Below, piece after piece: positions 34,219-44,855 of a stretch of 64,000 nucleotides of DNA (position 1 is the stretch's first letter; the number at the start of each line of letters is the position of its first letter). The notes below the pieces were generated by a model. The model was not told where the DNA came from, searched no databases, and saw only the letters and a list, made by a program, of their open reading frames with translations. Origin of the DNA: a secondary endosymbiont of Ctenarytaina eucalypti. GTDB taxonomy: Bacteria; Pseudomonadota; Gammaproteobacteria; Enterobacterales; Enterobacteriaceae. The stretch lies in NCBI RefSeq assembly GCF_000287335.1, contig NC_018419.1, positions 1-64,000 of the forward strand. The letters run 5' to 3'. Both the position numbers and the translations under genes were made by a program.

Positions 34219-36036
34219 AATCTAATTGTCATTATAGCACTTTTAGTATTCAAAAAAAACTTTGTTGAGGTTTTGATTTGAAGCTATATGTTTACGCTCA
34301 TAGTAGGAGCTTCCTAATGTGAGGCATCCGGTCATGACGGGATATAGGCGGTTTGGGCGTCTTCTGCAGTAAGACATATTTAAGAGTCATGCGTGTTGTA
34401 AGTATTCTTAAGATGCTACTTGTCTTGTTGCCAGTGCAGCCTCTTTATCAAATACAGTAGCGACTATTTAGCAGACGTACTGCTATTTTATAGATCACAT
34501 GATCAGGATGGATCTTTTGATGGCTCTTTCCATCTACTACTGTATGGTGATTAAACCCTTTTCTGTCATTTCAGCAACTCATGCCCTAGTGATAACACTT
34601 TTATCAAGCTTAACCTTCTTTACCTGTGACTTAATATACGATGTGATAGCAGATGACTGATTTTCTTCGTCCGGGTGCTGAGCACCCTTCCAGCAATTTT
34701 CTTACACAGAGGTGAGATGGTATCATGCTACGCACTGAAATATTTCATGCAAATGATTTTTAGATGGGCAAGAACGCTCTAATCGTGATTGCTGTTTTTT
34801 AAAACCTCAAATACTTGCTTGATGATGCTGTTTTTACTAAAAAATCGAGGAACTACATGCTATTATAAAGTTTATATGTAAAGATCTTTATGCCATAGAG
34901 GGGAACGAAACGTCTACCTGATAACTGATATCTGAGTGTCAGGTGAGAGTCAGTCATTCTTTTTTAATAACGCAGAGCAGCTTCTCAGATGTTTTAGCAC
35001 TCATGCAGCGCACTTCAATCCCGGGTCTCTGTGAGGTCATTGATATTATCTGAAGATCTTTATGATTTTTTATATATAAGCTCATGATTTCGGTTTGAAA
35101 TAAAGCACTACTAACACTCTGTCTCTTTAGAAAAAGATAACCAAGATGCATGCGCGGTTTCATTAAGCAGACTAAGTTGCAGTGCTACTACCTCAGTAGT
35201 TTGCAGTAACCCGCTTCCATTCTCCGTTTTTTACCTGAGGTTCTATATAATTAAGCATGCCTATTTTGCTCGCTAGCATATGAGGTGAAGTATAGAGTTG
35301 TTGCGATTTATAGCGGTGTTGAAATAGTAGAGTTTGTGACATGTTTGCTATTAGTAGAGTTATTATGGCGCTAGTCAACCGGTGTTTGGCATCATGAATA
35401 GTCTAATCTTCTGCAGTGCTATGAGCGGGGAAATTTCTCACCTGGATGGGGGGAACATCGTCATACGCCTTCGGATGATTACCCCGAAATTTTTAAATCC
35501 CAATACGAAAAGGGTTTAAGTTACTAAGATGCTCATGATACACTAGCTATCCTTAGAGGTATCTTTCACTTCCGATCAGATGCTCATTTAACCACGTAGC
35601 TATGCTCATAATATAAGGCTGGAAAATACCACCCTTATTCAGCAATAAGATAAAAGCAGAGCTTGATGGCCTTTCTTAATCAACCATAACGACACTAGGC
35701 ATATCAAAGTGGCTATCATTCGACCTTTCCATGCTTTTCGGGTGCTATGATTGATAACATGCGTTTGAGTCGATGCATATGTAATACTCTTGTATGGAAA
35801 ATCGGTAGAGAGTATGTTGTTTATGTAAGGCGCGGGGCTTCTGCTCCCTGCTGGGGGGTGATGCCATACGCTGTATTTTTGGCGCCGTACTGTCGAACGC
35901 TCTATTTTATTGACCAAAAACCTAAAGACCGGTTCTATTGCTGGGTTACACACATTATTACATCGGATGTCGATGTTTTGATGCGAAGACTAGGGCCTTT
36001 CTTTTTTTGCAAGAAAAGCTTTATTCAGCTCGCTTA
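34209..36036 (-). pseudogene. uvrC: Decayed uvrC (excision endonuclease)
   Basis: A 69-codon minus-strand open frame (34954-35163) aligns to UvrC residues of about 300-360. GYLFLKRQS stands for GQFYLQGSQ, then TEIMSLYIKNHKDL for GEILLDFNLSDKTL without gaps. IISMTSQ, a one-residue gap and IEV then stand for the ADSLSEL...INV stretch. From these the original gene would span about 34209-36036, which fits between pgsA and uvrY almost to the base. The rest is unreadable. Its loss removes UvrABC nucleotide excision repair. Confidence 0.72.
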
Positions 36037-36231
36037 GCTTCGGCAGTATTAGTTTAAAAATCGAGTGAATATATTTTGCCGAGGAAAGCTCTTGACAAAA
36101 GGTAAAAAGACCCGCCGCATTATGAGCGGCTAGGTGATGTTATTACTGCAGTAGTAAGTAGTAGTCCTCGCATGTTTCTGGATAAGGACTCTCTGTGAAT
36201 TCAGAAGATATCTGATGCATTTCTTTATGCT

Positions 36232-36886
36232 TTCAGAGCACTTGCTGTACTATCGGAATTATGTATTAACATGTCAGGAGCGAGCCGCGGCAATGCTGAC
36301 TAAACTTTTCAATTGGTTTGATAAGTCCGTGACCGATTATACGTTAATACATGAACCTAAAGATCCTCAGAATCACGCGAGGTCTCATGATAACATCAGG
36401 GCCCCCGGGGGGGGTAGATGTTGCTGCTTGATGCCTCTAGGTGATGCTAATATACCCCATAATTCAGCGCAAGATCGCATTCTCACGAGAGACCACTGAA
36501 GGAGGATGAGCAATATAAAAAGCTTCCTTGCGGTATGCTTTTATACCATCAAGGATTTCATTTCCGCTGAGTCATTTCGCATCGGAACCTCCTATTGAGG
36601 AGTAGGCTAACGACAGATCTATAATGCATCTTCTTTGCCGTACTTTGATGCTACTTGATAGCTTGCGTCAGATGTCTGCTGTTTGCTTTAAGGAAAATGC
36701 TGCAGCCTAGTATAAGTAGCCTGAGTCAGTACCGACATTTTTTTGGTAGGAGACTGTGTTGCATAATATAGAGCATAAAAATGTTTTCTATTAACTTCAG
36801 CATAAAAGATAGATATGTTGAATAAATATAATATTTAAGTAATCATGGGCATAACTCACTGCGTTCTTTTCAATATAGAGTTTTTA
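36232..36886 (-). pseudogene. uvrY: Decayed uvrY (response regulator)
   Basis: uvrY precedes uvrC in E. coli. Reading down from 36556 the minus strand gives ILDGIKAYRKEAFYIA, aligned without gaps to VVSAIRSVYSGQRYIA. Just upstream LSGNE corresponds to LSKGAAPQE with a small deletion. The match covers the linker between the receiver and the LuxR-type DNA-binding domain. UvrY is the response regulator that activates csrB/csrC; csrD, another part of that circuit, has also decayed in this window. The ends are extrapolated from 218 residues. Confidence 0.6.
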
Positions 36887-38629
36887 TGAAACAGTTACAG
36901 ATTAAAATTACTAATCTTCTTACTTATAAGAAGGTCCTGAAAGGAAAAGTATCTTGAAAGTATAAATGTATAAGTTATCTATTTTTGCATGAAAAGAAAC
37001 AAGTGGCTTTCAGATAGCGCGATATATGATATTATATATTTAAATTCTCGCATATCAGTATCGCTGATGCCCGGTTCTACAAGATTTTTAACAGAACACC
37101 CACCGAAACATCAAAAGGTGCTATCTGATGTTGCTTCGGCGCACGTTACTCGTATGGTACCCTACGAAAAAATCATGGAATAAATAATACCTGAAGCGGA
37201 GCTATTTTTCAGACTAAAATAATGCCAGTGTTACATTAAAGAGCTAGACAATCCTCAGAGTTGGATAAAGACTTTTACAGAGACACACACTAGGGCAGAA
37301 GATGCGCATATGTTTGCACAGATTTTCAACTATTGTAATCGTTGAGGCGCTACACGCTAGGAACCCATGAATTTGAACAAAACGTGACTTGATTAAATAT
37401 ACCCGAATGTGTGATGTGTTTTTCCCTAGGCATGTTATGCTTCAGTACTAAAGATAATCTTTAGGCATTTTGCATAGCCTCATCGTGTGCGTTCACCGCT
37501 TGAATCAGAGAAAGCACCTCATCGCCTATCTGTGGAGTCTCATGAGGTAGACTTAGACGACTATGAAGAGAAGTTTTAACTAGAGAAGACCTGTTTCTGA
37601 TAGTTAGTGCAGTTGATAATCTTTTCTGTATTTTAGGTGTGATCGCTACCGAAGCGGTGCTAATCAATCGAAGCGTGCTTTCCCTTATTGTATCGCGTTA
37701 GCCAATAAAGCGCCTTAAAAGGCGGCGGTACGTCTTTGTATCTGTGCCTCTCTAGCATCTCATTACGATAGTAATCGTGTGATGTATATAGGAAGCGCTC
37801 TCATTCGGTGCTAGATTGATTTTTAGTGAAGAGTAATTGATCCGATTTAAAGGCTCATTCATCAGGGGCGTTGTTGCACGCTTTCGTAAATAAAAGGTGT
37901 TTTTATGCTATCACCTTTAGTGAGTTGGGGGTGTATTAGTATCTGCGTTTATGCACTAAGAACCAGCTTATGCAGTTATAGCGGTCGGAAAAGATCGGCA
38001 TTGCGCTACATACTTCCAGGTAGCACTGAAGCCATACTCTGCGTTTTACAGAACGTTTTTCTAGCGCACTGGTATAGTTTATCGAATACCCGCAGGCCTC
38101 TTCTATTAATCGTAGCAAGAAATAATTGCACCGGATATAGCAGATCACTGAATTACTCTATTCCGGCTTTCATAGAACTACACTGCCGAATATCTTGCTT
38201 CAGACAGTCAGATAGTTAAAGAATCATTTTAAACTTTTGCGTTATTGTCAAGATACTTTTTTAAATCTATTAAAGTCAACATCCTAATGATTATCTTAAG
38301 GGTGAATGTTTAATGAAATAATTTTGTGAAACGTCTTGATAACGAAAGTAAAATAAAGGCGTTTTTAGGAACAGGCTACAGATGCAGCACTGAGAGCTGA
38401 TGTATTGTACAATACTTATATTGACTGCTACCAGCGTTTCTAAAAAGATGCTAGATCAGATCAATATTTTCCATAGTCTTTTTTAGACTTCATAGAGGAT
38501 AATAAACAATACCTTTTAATCAGGAGAAAGGAAACAAGCGGTCTGTTTGACTTTTTTCCCTCAGGGATGACCTTATACTATATCTGTTCAAATTTTATCA
38601 ATGTAAATTGCTATACTACAGGAGTAGAT
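36887..38629. other. Gene-free stretch before the peroxiredoxin gene
   Basis: No intact gene or recognised remnant. Open frames of 60-104 codons at 36989-37183, 37461-37667 and 37905-38219 match no family I know. A short element TTAGCCAATAAAGCGC lies at 37698-37713 (see findings). TTGACT at 38547 and TATACT at 38574 could be peroxiredoxin promoter hexamers, but their 21-nt spacing is too long to be convincing. Confidence 0.4.
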
Positions 38630-39232
38630 ATGATTCTTGTCACTCGTCAAGCCCCCGATTTTACTGCCTCAGCGGTGCTCGGTACGGGTAAAATCATTAA
38701 TAATTTTAATCTTAAATCTCATATCCAGGGTAAAACAGCGGTCATTTTTTTCTGGCCCATGGATTTTACCTTCGTCTGCCCCTCTGAATTAATTGCTTTT
38801 GATAAACGCTACGCAGAATTTCAGAAGCGGGGAGTAAAAATTATCGGGGTATCTTGTGACTCCGAGTTTGTACACAACGCCTGGCGGAACATGCCTACTG
38901 AAAAAGGTGGTATCGGACCGGTGAAGTATCCGATAGTAGCGGATACTAAACGTGAAATCATGAAAGCTTATGGTATAGAACATCCTGATGTTGGTTTGGC
39001 CCTACGCGGTTCCTTTCTGATCGATAAAGATGGGTTTATCCGTCATGAGGTAGTTAATGATCTCATGCTGGGTCGCAATATCGATGAAATGATACGTATG
39101 GTCGACGCCCTGCAATTCCATGAAACGCATGGGGAGGTCTGCCCAGCACAGTGGGAAAAGGGGCAGGAAGGCATGCGTGCCTCACCCGAAGGTGTAGCGA
39201 AATATCTATCGGAGCATCTAACTAGACTTTAA
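38630..39232 (+). CDS. Typical 2-Cys peroxiredoxin (AhpC/TSA family)
   Basis: It reduces hydrogen peroxide and organic or nitrogen peroxides in the cytoplasm using thiol reductants. The 200-residue product has the peroxidatic site DFTFVCPSE with Cys50, supported by Pro43 and conserved residues around Arg126, and the resolving Cys171 in GEVCPAQW. This is the peroxiredoxin C type found in many enterobacteria and insect symbionts rather than E. coli AhpC itself. ATG at 38630 was chosen because an AGGAG stands just before it and the N terminus then starts at MILVTRQAPDF. A clear terminator follows. No AhpF-like partner is nearby. Confidence 0.96.
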   Translation: MILVTRQAPDFTASAVLGTGKIINNFNLKSHIQGKTAVIFFWPMDFTFVCPSELIAFDKRYAEFQKRGVKIIGVSCDSEFVHNAWRNMPTEKGGIGPVKYPIVADTKREIMKAYGIEHPDVGLALRGSFLIDKDGFIRHEVVNDLMLGRNIDEMIRMVDALQFHETHGEVCPAQWEKGQEGMRASPEGVAKYLSEHLTRL

Positions 39233-39279
39233 GAAGCTTGCGCTAAAGTGCGGCACTAGTAAACTTAAGCGCTTATCTT

Positions 39280-39312
39280 AGCACCGGTAAGCATGCGTGA
39301 CCGGTGCTTTTT
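39280..39312 (+). terminator. Rho-independent terminator of the peroxiredoxin gene
   Basis: Arms AGCACCGGT (39280-39288) and ACCGGTGC (39300-39307) pair around an 11-nt loop and run straight into five T (39308-39312), 48 nt after the stop codon. This is the clearest intrinsic terminator in the window. Confidence 0.9.
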
Positions 39313-39320
39313 CACCTCTT

Positions 39321-39342
39321 CGGATGGTCGGGTAACCATCCG
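39321..39342. repeat. Second hairpin behind the peroxiredoxin terminator
   Basis: Arms CGGATGGT and ACCATCCG are perfect with a 6-nt loop. It stands 8 nt after the T-run of the terminator and has no T-run of its own, so it may act in 3'-end protection or be a leftover of a decayed unit. Confidence 0.7.
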
Positions 39343-41459
39343 AATCAAGCATCTTCTGCTATCACCTACGCCAAGGTTTTTAAATAACCAGCGGTTTTGG
39401 GATTAGCTCATTGAGTCGATTAATCGCCCCAATGATTTTATTGATTAAATCAACATTTTTATTAATGATTAGCTCAGCTCGCTACTTTTTTGCGATAATA
39501 AGTTCTATAGAAAAGTAAATTTTACAGTGACTATCTCATCTCTTAACGGATAGACCTCAGTACCACAGCACCTTGTAAGTATAACAGATGCGTGAGTAAG
39601 CGATGACTTCATGATAGAAAAAATCTTTTTTGCATTGCATGCTCACTACCTACTGATCTGCTTATATCAAACCATGAACCTGGTGCTGATAACGCAAGAG
39701 TAGTTCAGTCTCTCGCTGAGAGGAGCGATATAAGGAATACAGGGATGTGATGTGTAATCCTATAGGTCTTCGGATAAGAAGCATGCAGGATGCTTAGTAC
39801 AGTAAGAAACTAAAGATAGTTTATATAAGTCTCAATACTTCAAACTAGTGCTAATATATGTGTCTGCCATGGTAATATATTTCTGTAAAACGTAAAGTAT
39901 GCTGCTAGCTCGATCTGGCACTCAATGTGCCGACACAGCGCATTAGGTATATTAATGTACCCAAAAGCAGTACTACTTTTACATAGGCTTTGACGGGTTC
40001 CATAAGGTAACTTACTAATATAGACGACTCATGGTGCATGATTATCCTGCCGATAGAGGTGACGTCTATGATTCTGTTATAAAGTAGACAATAAAGCTAA
40101 CGATCCACGTTCTGCGGGTAAAATATTAATCAAAACATGCTATAAGAGTCATTACGTATTTGCAAACGGTATCTGAGAAACGGTAATAATGCTCGGGAAC
40201 AGAAAGTGCTTTATGGTTAACCGGTGTTTCCTGGATTCAATGTCTTGTATCCCATTTTCAAATGCTTTTAAAGGCTGATTCTAAGTTGATATAACTATCA
40301 TATGCAGCTAGGTTATGTGCAAATAGGTGACGGGATAAGCATGCTAAGAGGGATTAATCAATAATGTCATGAAGAATGCAGAAGAAAAGCTTCGACTTTG
40401 CACAAGAATAGCTCAACTAGTGCACAAAACATGCATCACACACCCTGATTCGCTCAAGAAACATTGCCCCCGATATTCCTATTCAACCGTACAATTATAC
40501 TCATCGTATGTTGAGCGCTAGATAATCTTGTATCTGTCTACAGAGGCTTCAGCTGCTTTATTATCTCTATCCTTAAAGAGGGGGGGGAACATAAGAGTCA
40601 GCCATATTAAAGCCTCACAAGGCACTACTTTCCTGATTGTGCGGTGCGTTTTTCTCTTATCATATCCGTCAGAGCCTATGCATCAGTGGCGTTGCTCTGT
40701 GCCGTAAAGTAGAAAACATAATCTAACTGGTCGCACAATTTAGTGCTAGAAGGAGCCAGTAGCATGTGCTGCATTTTTGATATTTTCTGCCGAGATATTC
40801 TATCTTCTTTCACCATAAAAGTTAAAGTTAGCGCTATTGTCAATGACTCCATGAGTGCTTCACTGTCATGTTGACATTTTAAGTTGAAATGCATTATTTC
40901 TATCAGTTGCTAAGCGCATTTTAGTGCAGTAACCTTATCTAGCTTTAGGTCATATGCTTATAAAGCGAAACAAGGCATTTTTGTAAAGCTTTCAGTTAAT
41001 CCCTCAAATCCTCCTCTATTATGAGCGCTGTGGTAATCCCCTTTTCTGACTAGAAAAGGGATAGGCGTTATCTAAGAGTCATATGCTCTGATGATATAGT
41101 AATGAGTACATTATTCCTCTATATTGCATAGGAGCATTCTGCTTTAGGATTTTGTTATAGCCAAACCAACTGGTAACCTTCAACGTTGTCTGTTTGATGA
41201 AGACTCTTTAATAACATGCATGTAGTAAGCTGAGCTAATAATAACTGAATATAACCATGTTTCAAAAAATTCGTTGTAGAGAGAATTTTGCTTACTGAAC
41301 CGACTGTAAAATATTCATGTATTCAACAAAACCCTATTCACATTTTGACTGATGACGCTTCATTGAGGTCGAGCTGGCAATCTGAACAGATACAGATTTT
41401 CTAGGAAACGCATTACCAAAAGTGAAAGCCATTAGTAAATCTAGTGCTGGGTAGCGACT
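39343..41459. other. Decayed region upstream of the dxs remnant
   Basis: Probably contains the unreadable N-terminal two thirds of dxs (start predicted near 39980) and perhaps traces of xseB-ispA, which precede dxs in E. coli. None of these could be aligned. Arms CCCTTTTCT/AGAAAAGGG form a hairpin at 41039-41060. There is no intact open frame above 72 codons. Confidence 0.4.
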
Positions 41460-41840
41460 CAAGAATCTTGGATGCAGAGCCCCAGTAATCCGTAAGATTG
41501 CACGGCGAAAGCCTACTAGGTAAAGAAGTGGCTGTATAGCACTGAAAAACTATATAGAGTAGAGATTCCGAAAGCATGCATTACAGTCGAATAATATGCT
41601 GTGAAGCGCCTAATGTAATGAATTAACTTGTGGTTGATATCCCCGCGCAGAAAACGTGATGTGATATAGGGGCAGCTACACTAAAGTAATCTAGTGAACC
41701 CGCACCAGAGGCTCGTCTCGGATTCGCCCCATAAGGCCTTGGGTGAGGTGGACTGCCCTTAGGTCAGCAGGACGAATGATTGCATTTTTGTTTTTTTATC
41801 ATCGATCATGTCCATAGTTTAGATCATCATCCGGCGTATT
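41460..41840 (+). pseudogene. dxs: Decayed dxs, C-terminal part
   Basis: dxs converges on pgpA in E. coli (with yajO between), and the remnant does the same. Blocks on the plus strand: IARRKP near 41497 (IVKRRGE), CIALKNY near 41530 (LAILNFG), AENVM at 41647 (EENAIM), and GLPLGQQDE at 41750 (GLPDFFIPQGTQEE with five residues lost). Spacing from AENVM to GLP is within 13 nt of the intact gene. A GC-rich patch near 41700-41770 is explained by this. DXS makes 1-deoxy-xylulose-5-phosphate for isoprenoids, thiamine and pyridoxal. The start of the original gene would be near 39980. Confidence 0.62.
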
Positions 41841-42095
41841 GCAGTTTTCATGGGAATCTAGCTCTTCTCTAATACTAAGTTTGCACTAGCGTCTAAAACA
41901 GGAAGAGATGTAGTCAGGCTAGAGAGAAAAAATCGCCGATCTAAAAAAATACTTTTATCGCACCCTTGAGCGGCGCGATAGCTAATATAGCTGCATCGTC
42001 CGCCGATCGCACAAAGAGAGACTGCATTTGAAAAATGTATACTCATACAGTGATATGTGATAACACATCATCAACTCAAAACGATAAGTATTTTT

Positions 42096-42617
42096 TTAAA
42101 AGATGACGCTAGTAAAAAATGCTCCCCTGTTATTTAATAAATAGCCGATCGAGTAGAGGAGGATGGCAGCTATGCCGCCTGCTATCACATCGTCGAGCAT
42201 AATGCCTATGCCGCCATATACCTTTCGATCGAACCAGCAAATCGGCCAAGGTTTCCAGGTGTCTAGTAGACGGAACAGAAAAAATCCTGATAGCACCCAA
42301 CGCCAGTCGTTTACCGGTAAGGCTATAAGGGTGATCCAGAGACCGACAAATTCATCCCAAACAATACAGCAATGGTCGTGGATACGCATATCTTGTGCTG
42401 TCTGGTGACAAAAGTACACGCCTAGAAAAAAGCTGAACAGAACAGCAAGAAAATATAAGTGCCACGGCAGCAGCACTAGAAGATACCACGACGGAATGGC
42501 CACAAGCGAGCCTATAGTTCCTGGCATCCAGGGGAACATGCCACTGCCGAAGCCTGTTGCCAGAAAATGACAGGGGTTATAAAGATTAATCCTTTTTTTA
42601 ACATTAATAACATTCAT
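42096..42617 (-). CDS. pgpA: Phosphatidylglycerophosphatase A
   Basis: PgpA removes the phosphate from phosphatidylglycerophosphate to give phosphatidylglycerol. The 173-residue membrane protein shows the family blocks ATGFGSGMFPWMPGTIGSL, the metal-binding VWDEFVGLWITL and GGIGIMLDDVIAG, and four hydrophobic segments. Its ATG shares one base with the thiL stop (TAATG), so translation is coupled, as in other enterobacteria. It ends the ribD-ribE-nusB-thiL-pgpA series. The enzyme that makes its substrate, PgsA, is a remnant at about 34 kb. Confidence 0.97.
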   Translation of the reverse strand: MNVINVKKRINLYNPCHFLATGFGSGMFPWMPGTIGSLVAIPSWYLLVLLPWHLYFLAVLFSFFLGVYFCHQTAQDMRIHDHCCIVWDEFVGLWITLIALPVNDWRWVLSGFFLFRLLDTWKPWPICWFDRKVYGGIGIMLDDVIAGGIAAILLYSIGYLLNNRGAFFTSVIF

Positions 42618-43609
42618 TATGATTCACTATGATAAGTTTGTATAAAATGGTCATATCCATGCCAGTTATACTCGATTATCTTCTGATGGTGAATAAATTG
42701 AACCCCCATACTTCTAGGGCAGATCTGGCCGATGCGGGTAAAGGGTGCATTGATATGGCTAAGCGCGACATCTAGGGTACCGCACTTGATGTTTGGCACT
42801 GTAAAACAGAGCTCGTAATCTTCTCCGCCATGGAGCGCTAAGTCCCGCGCCTGATCGGGCGTGGTGTTGCGCCGAAGCGCTGCAGAAGTAGGAATATCCT
42901 CTAGGTTAATACGGGCGCCGCAGTTGCTGCGCGCAAGAATGTGGCACAAATCCATGATCATACCATCTGAGACATCAATGGCGGCACTAGCAATACCACG
43001 CAATGCCAATCCTTGTAAAATGCGAGGCTGCGGGCGAAAATGGCGGGACAAAAAATATTGACTATCCTGAGTATCTTTCACGTGTAGGCGATTTTGAAGT
43101 ATAGCAAGGCCAGCGGCGCTATCTCCTAGGGTGCCGGTTACATAGATCCAGTCGCCGATACAGGCCCCTGCGCGGGTTAATGCACGTCCTTCGGGGATGA
43201 ATCCTTGGAGGGTCACCGTCAGGCTCAAAGGCCCGCGGGTAGTGTCGCCGCCAATTAGCTGCATATTGTAGTAATCTAACTGCTGGAATAGACTTTCGCT
43301 AAAAGCGGATACCCAACCTTCATCTATCGCGGGTAAGGTCAAAGCTAGCGACATCCAGGCTGGATCTGCTCCCATGGAAGCTAAGTCGCTTAGGTTAACG
43401 GCCAGTGACTTATAGCCTAAATTAGAAGGGCTGATGTCTGTTAGAAAATGCGTACCTTCCACCAAAGTATCTGTACTGACTGCAAGCCATTTTTTCTCAG
43501 CTATCGATAAAAGCGCACAGTCATCGCCAATGCCTGCCACGACATCTCGGCGTGTGTTTTGTATGCGATTGAAATAGCGGTCGATGAGACTAAACTCACT
43601 ACATGCCAT
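42617..43609 (-). CDS. thiL: Thiamine-monophosphate kinase
   Basis: ThiL phosphorylates thiamine monophosphate to the active cofactor thiamine diphosphate. At 330 residues it is slightly longer than E. coli ThiL (325). It shows the N-terminal [20 protein letters not shown], the [14 protein letters not shown] metal-binding segment, GGDTTRG and the C-terminal HGGEDYEL. Its stop overlaps the pgpA start, and nusB lies 80 nt upstream. Retention suggests thiamine diphosphate is finished from thiamine monophosphate made or supplied elsewhere. Confidence 0.98.
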   Translation of the reverse strand: MACSEFSLIDRYFNRIQNTRRDVVAGIGDDCALLSIAEKKWLAVSTDTLVEGTHFLTDISPSNLGYKSLAVNLSDLASMGADPAWMSLALTLPAIDEGWVSAFSESLFQQLDYYNMQLIGGDTTRGPLSLTVTLQGFIPEGRALTRAGACIGDWIYVTGTLGDSAAGLAILQNRLHVKDTQDSQYFLSRHFRPQPRILQGLALRGIASAAIDVSDGMIMDLCHILARSNCGARINLEDIPTSAALRRNTTPDQARDLALHGGEDYELCFTVPNIKCGTLDVALSHINAPFTRIGQICPRSMGVQFIHHQKIIEYNWHGYDHFIQTYHSES

Positions 43610-43689
43610 ACTCTTTCCAAAGTTTTGTTAGTGTCGGCGCGCGCAGCATAACGAGGGATAGGAAGAGCTCGATTAGCTAGTAGATAGCG

Positions 43690-44109
43690 CTATTTTCTAC
43701 TAGGACGAACCTCTGGGGCCACTTTGTCCAGAACGCCATTAATAAATTTATGACTAGCTTCTGCTCCAAATGTTTTGGCTAGCTCGATAGCTTCGTTTAT
43801 AGCCACCTTGTACGGCACATCGTGCCGCTGGCTTAGCTCAAATAGTGCAATTCGTAAGACGGCGAGCTCTACGTAGCCTAGCTGTTCTAACTGACGGGAA
43901 AGATAGGGAGCCATTATTTTATCCAGTTCTTTGGCATGCATCGCAGCCCCCGCATATAGCTCGCGAAAATAAGCGACATCTACATCCGATGTATCCTGCT
44001 CTTCCAGAAACCGGACGCCGATATCAGTGATGTTATTATCTGATAATTGCCATGAGTACAGCGCCTGCAGGGAACATTCACGAGCACGGCGCCGAGCAGT
44101 TAGTTTCAC
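43690..44109 (-). CDS. nusB: Transcription antitermination factor NusB
   Basis: NusB binds boxA RNA with S10 (NusE) to keep polymerase elongating through ribosomal RNA operons. The 139-residue product matches E. coli length and sequence, with the basic N terminus [19 protein letters not shown] and the C-terminal [18 protein letters not shown]. The start is GTG at 44109, preceded by a strong AAGGAG; no in-frame ATG fits. It lies between ribE and thiL as in E. coli, with a 186-nt gap to ribE. Confidence 0.98.
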   Translation of the reverse strand: MKLTARRRARECSLQALYSWQLSDNNITDIGVRFLEEQDTSDVDVAYFRELYAGAAMHAKELDKIMAPYLSRQLEQLGYVELAVLRIALFELSQRHDVPYKVAINEAIELAKTFGAEASHKFINGVLDKVAPEVRPSRK

Positions 44110-44295
44110 TACATTCTCCTTGCTGTGAATTACGCTTATATTTGTTGAATAAAATAACTATCAACGTGTAGTAGAAAATGTCTTTCTTCTGGGGATGTGC
44201 CGTTCTCTAGTGTGATCTCACTACATGCTTGTATTTAAATTGATCAGGCCCCTTATTACGCCGGTAGCGTAAAATGTGTTTATTTAACCAAACCA

Positions 44296-44766
44296 TTATG
44301 CTTTGATTGCTTGTAATACGTTGAACATTTCTAATGCTGCTAGTGCAGCCTCCGATCCCTTGTTGCCAGCCTTGGCGCCAGCACGTTCGATAGCTTGTTC
44401 AAGACTTTCGGTGGTCAGCACTCCAAAGGCTACTGGCATAGTGGTACGCGCCGCGACTAAAGACAGTCCTGCGCTACATTCACCGGCGATAAATTCAAAA
44501 TGTGCGGTGCCACCACGGATAACTGTGCCAAGAGCTACAGCAGCGTCATATTGCTTGCTATCGGCCAGCGCGCTGACCGCTAATGGTAATTCGTAAGCAC
44601 CCGGGACCCAGATGACAGTAATGTTTTCGTCTTTAACCTGCCCAATGCGTTGCAGGGCATCGATGGCGCCATCAAGTAGGCTGTCATTGATGAAGTGGTT
44701 GAACCGCGCAATAGCAATAGCGATGCTTGCATTTGGAGCTGCAAGAGCACCTTCAATAACATTCAT
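44296..44766 (-). CDS. ribE: Lumazine synthase
   Basis: This enzyme condenses the ribitylamino-pyrimidine with dihydroxybutanone phosphate to give 6,7-dimethyl-8-ribityllumazine, the riboflavin precursor, as a large capsid-like assembly. The 156-residue product equals E. coli RibE/Rib[31 protein letters not shown] (substrate loop), [12 protein letters not shown] (phosphate site) and the C-terminal [14 protein letters not shown] at 44766 follows AAGGAT and gives the conserved MNVIEG start; an upstream in-frame ATG would add eleven residues. ribD lies 89 nt upstream. Confidence 0.98.
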   Translation of the reverse strand: MNVIEGALAAPNASIAIAIARFNHFINDSLLDGAIDALQRIGQVKDENITVIWVPGAYELPLAVSALADSKQYDAAVALGTVIRGGTAHFEFIAGECSAGLSLVAARTTMPVAFGVLTTESLEQAIERAGAKAGNKGSEAALAALEMFNVLQAIKA

Positions 44767-44855
44767 AATTATCCTTATATAAAATAAACAATAGCTCACT
44801 GATGCTCTGATTTAGTGCAATGGTAACATAATACTTTGTGTGTTACGCGGGATAA

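Noticed and set aside
41690-41770. GC-rich patch with a slight resemblance to part of RNase P RNA
   Set aside because: It lacks the conserved RNase P core, and coding blocks of dxs explain the same sequence better.
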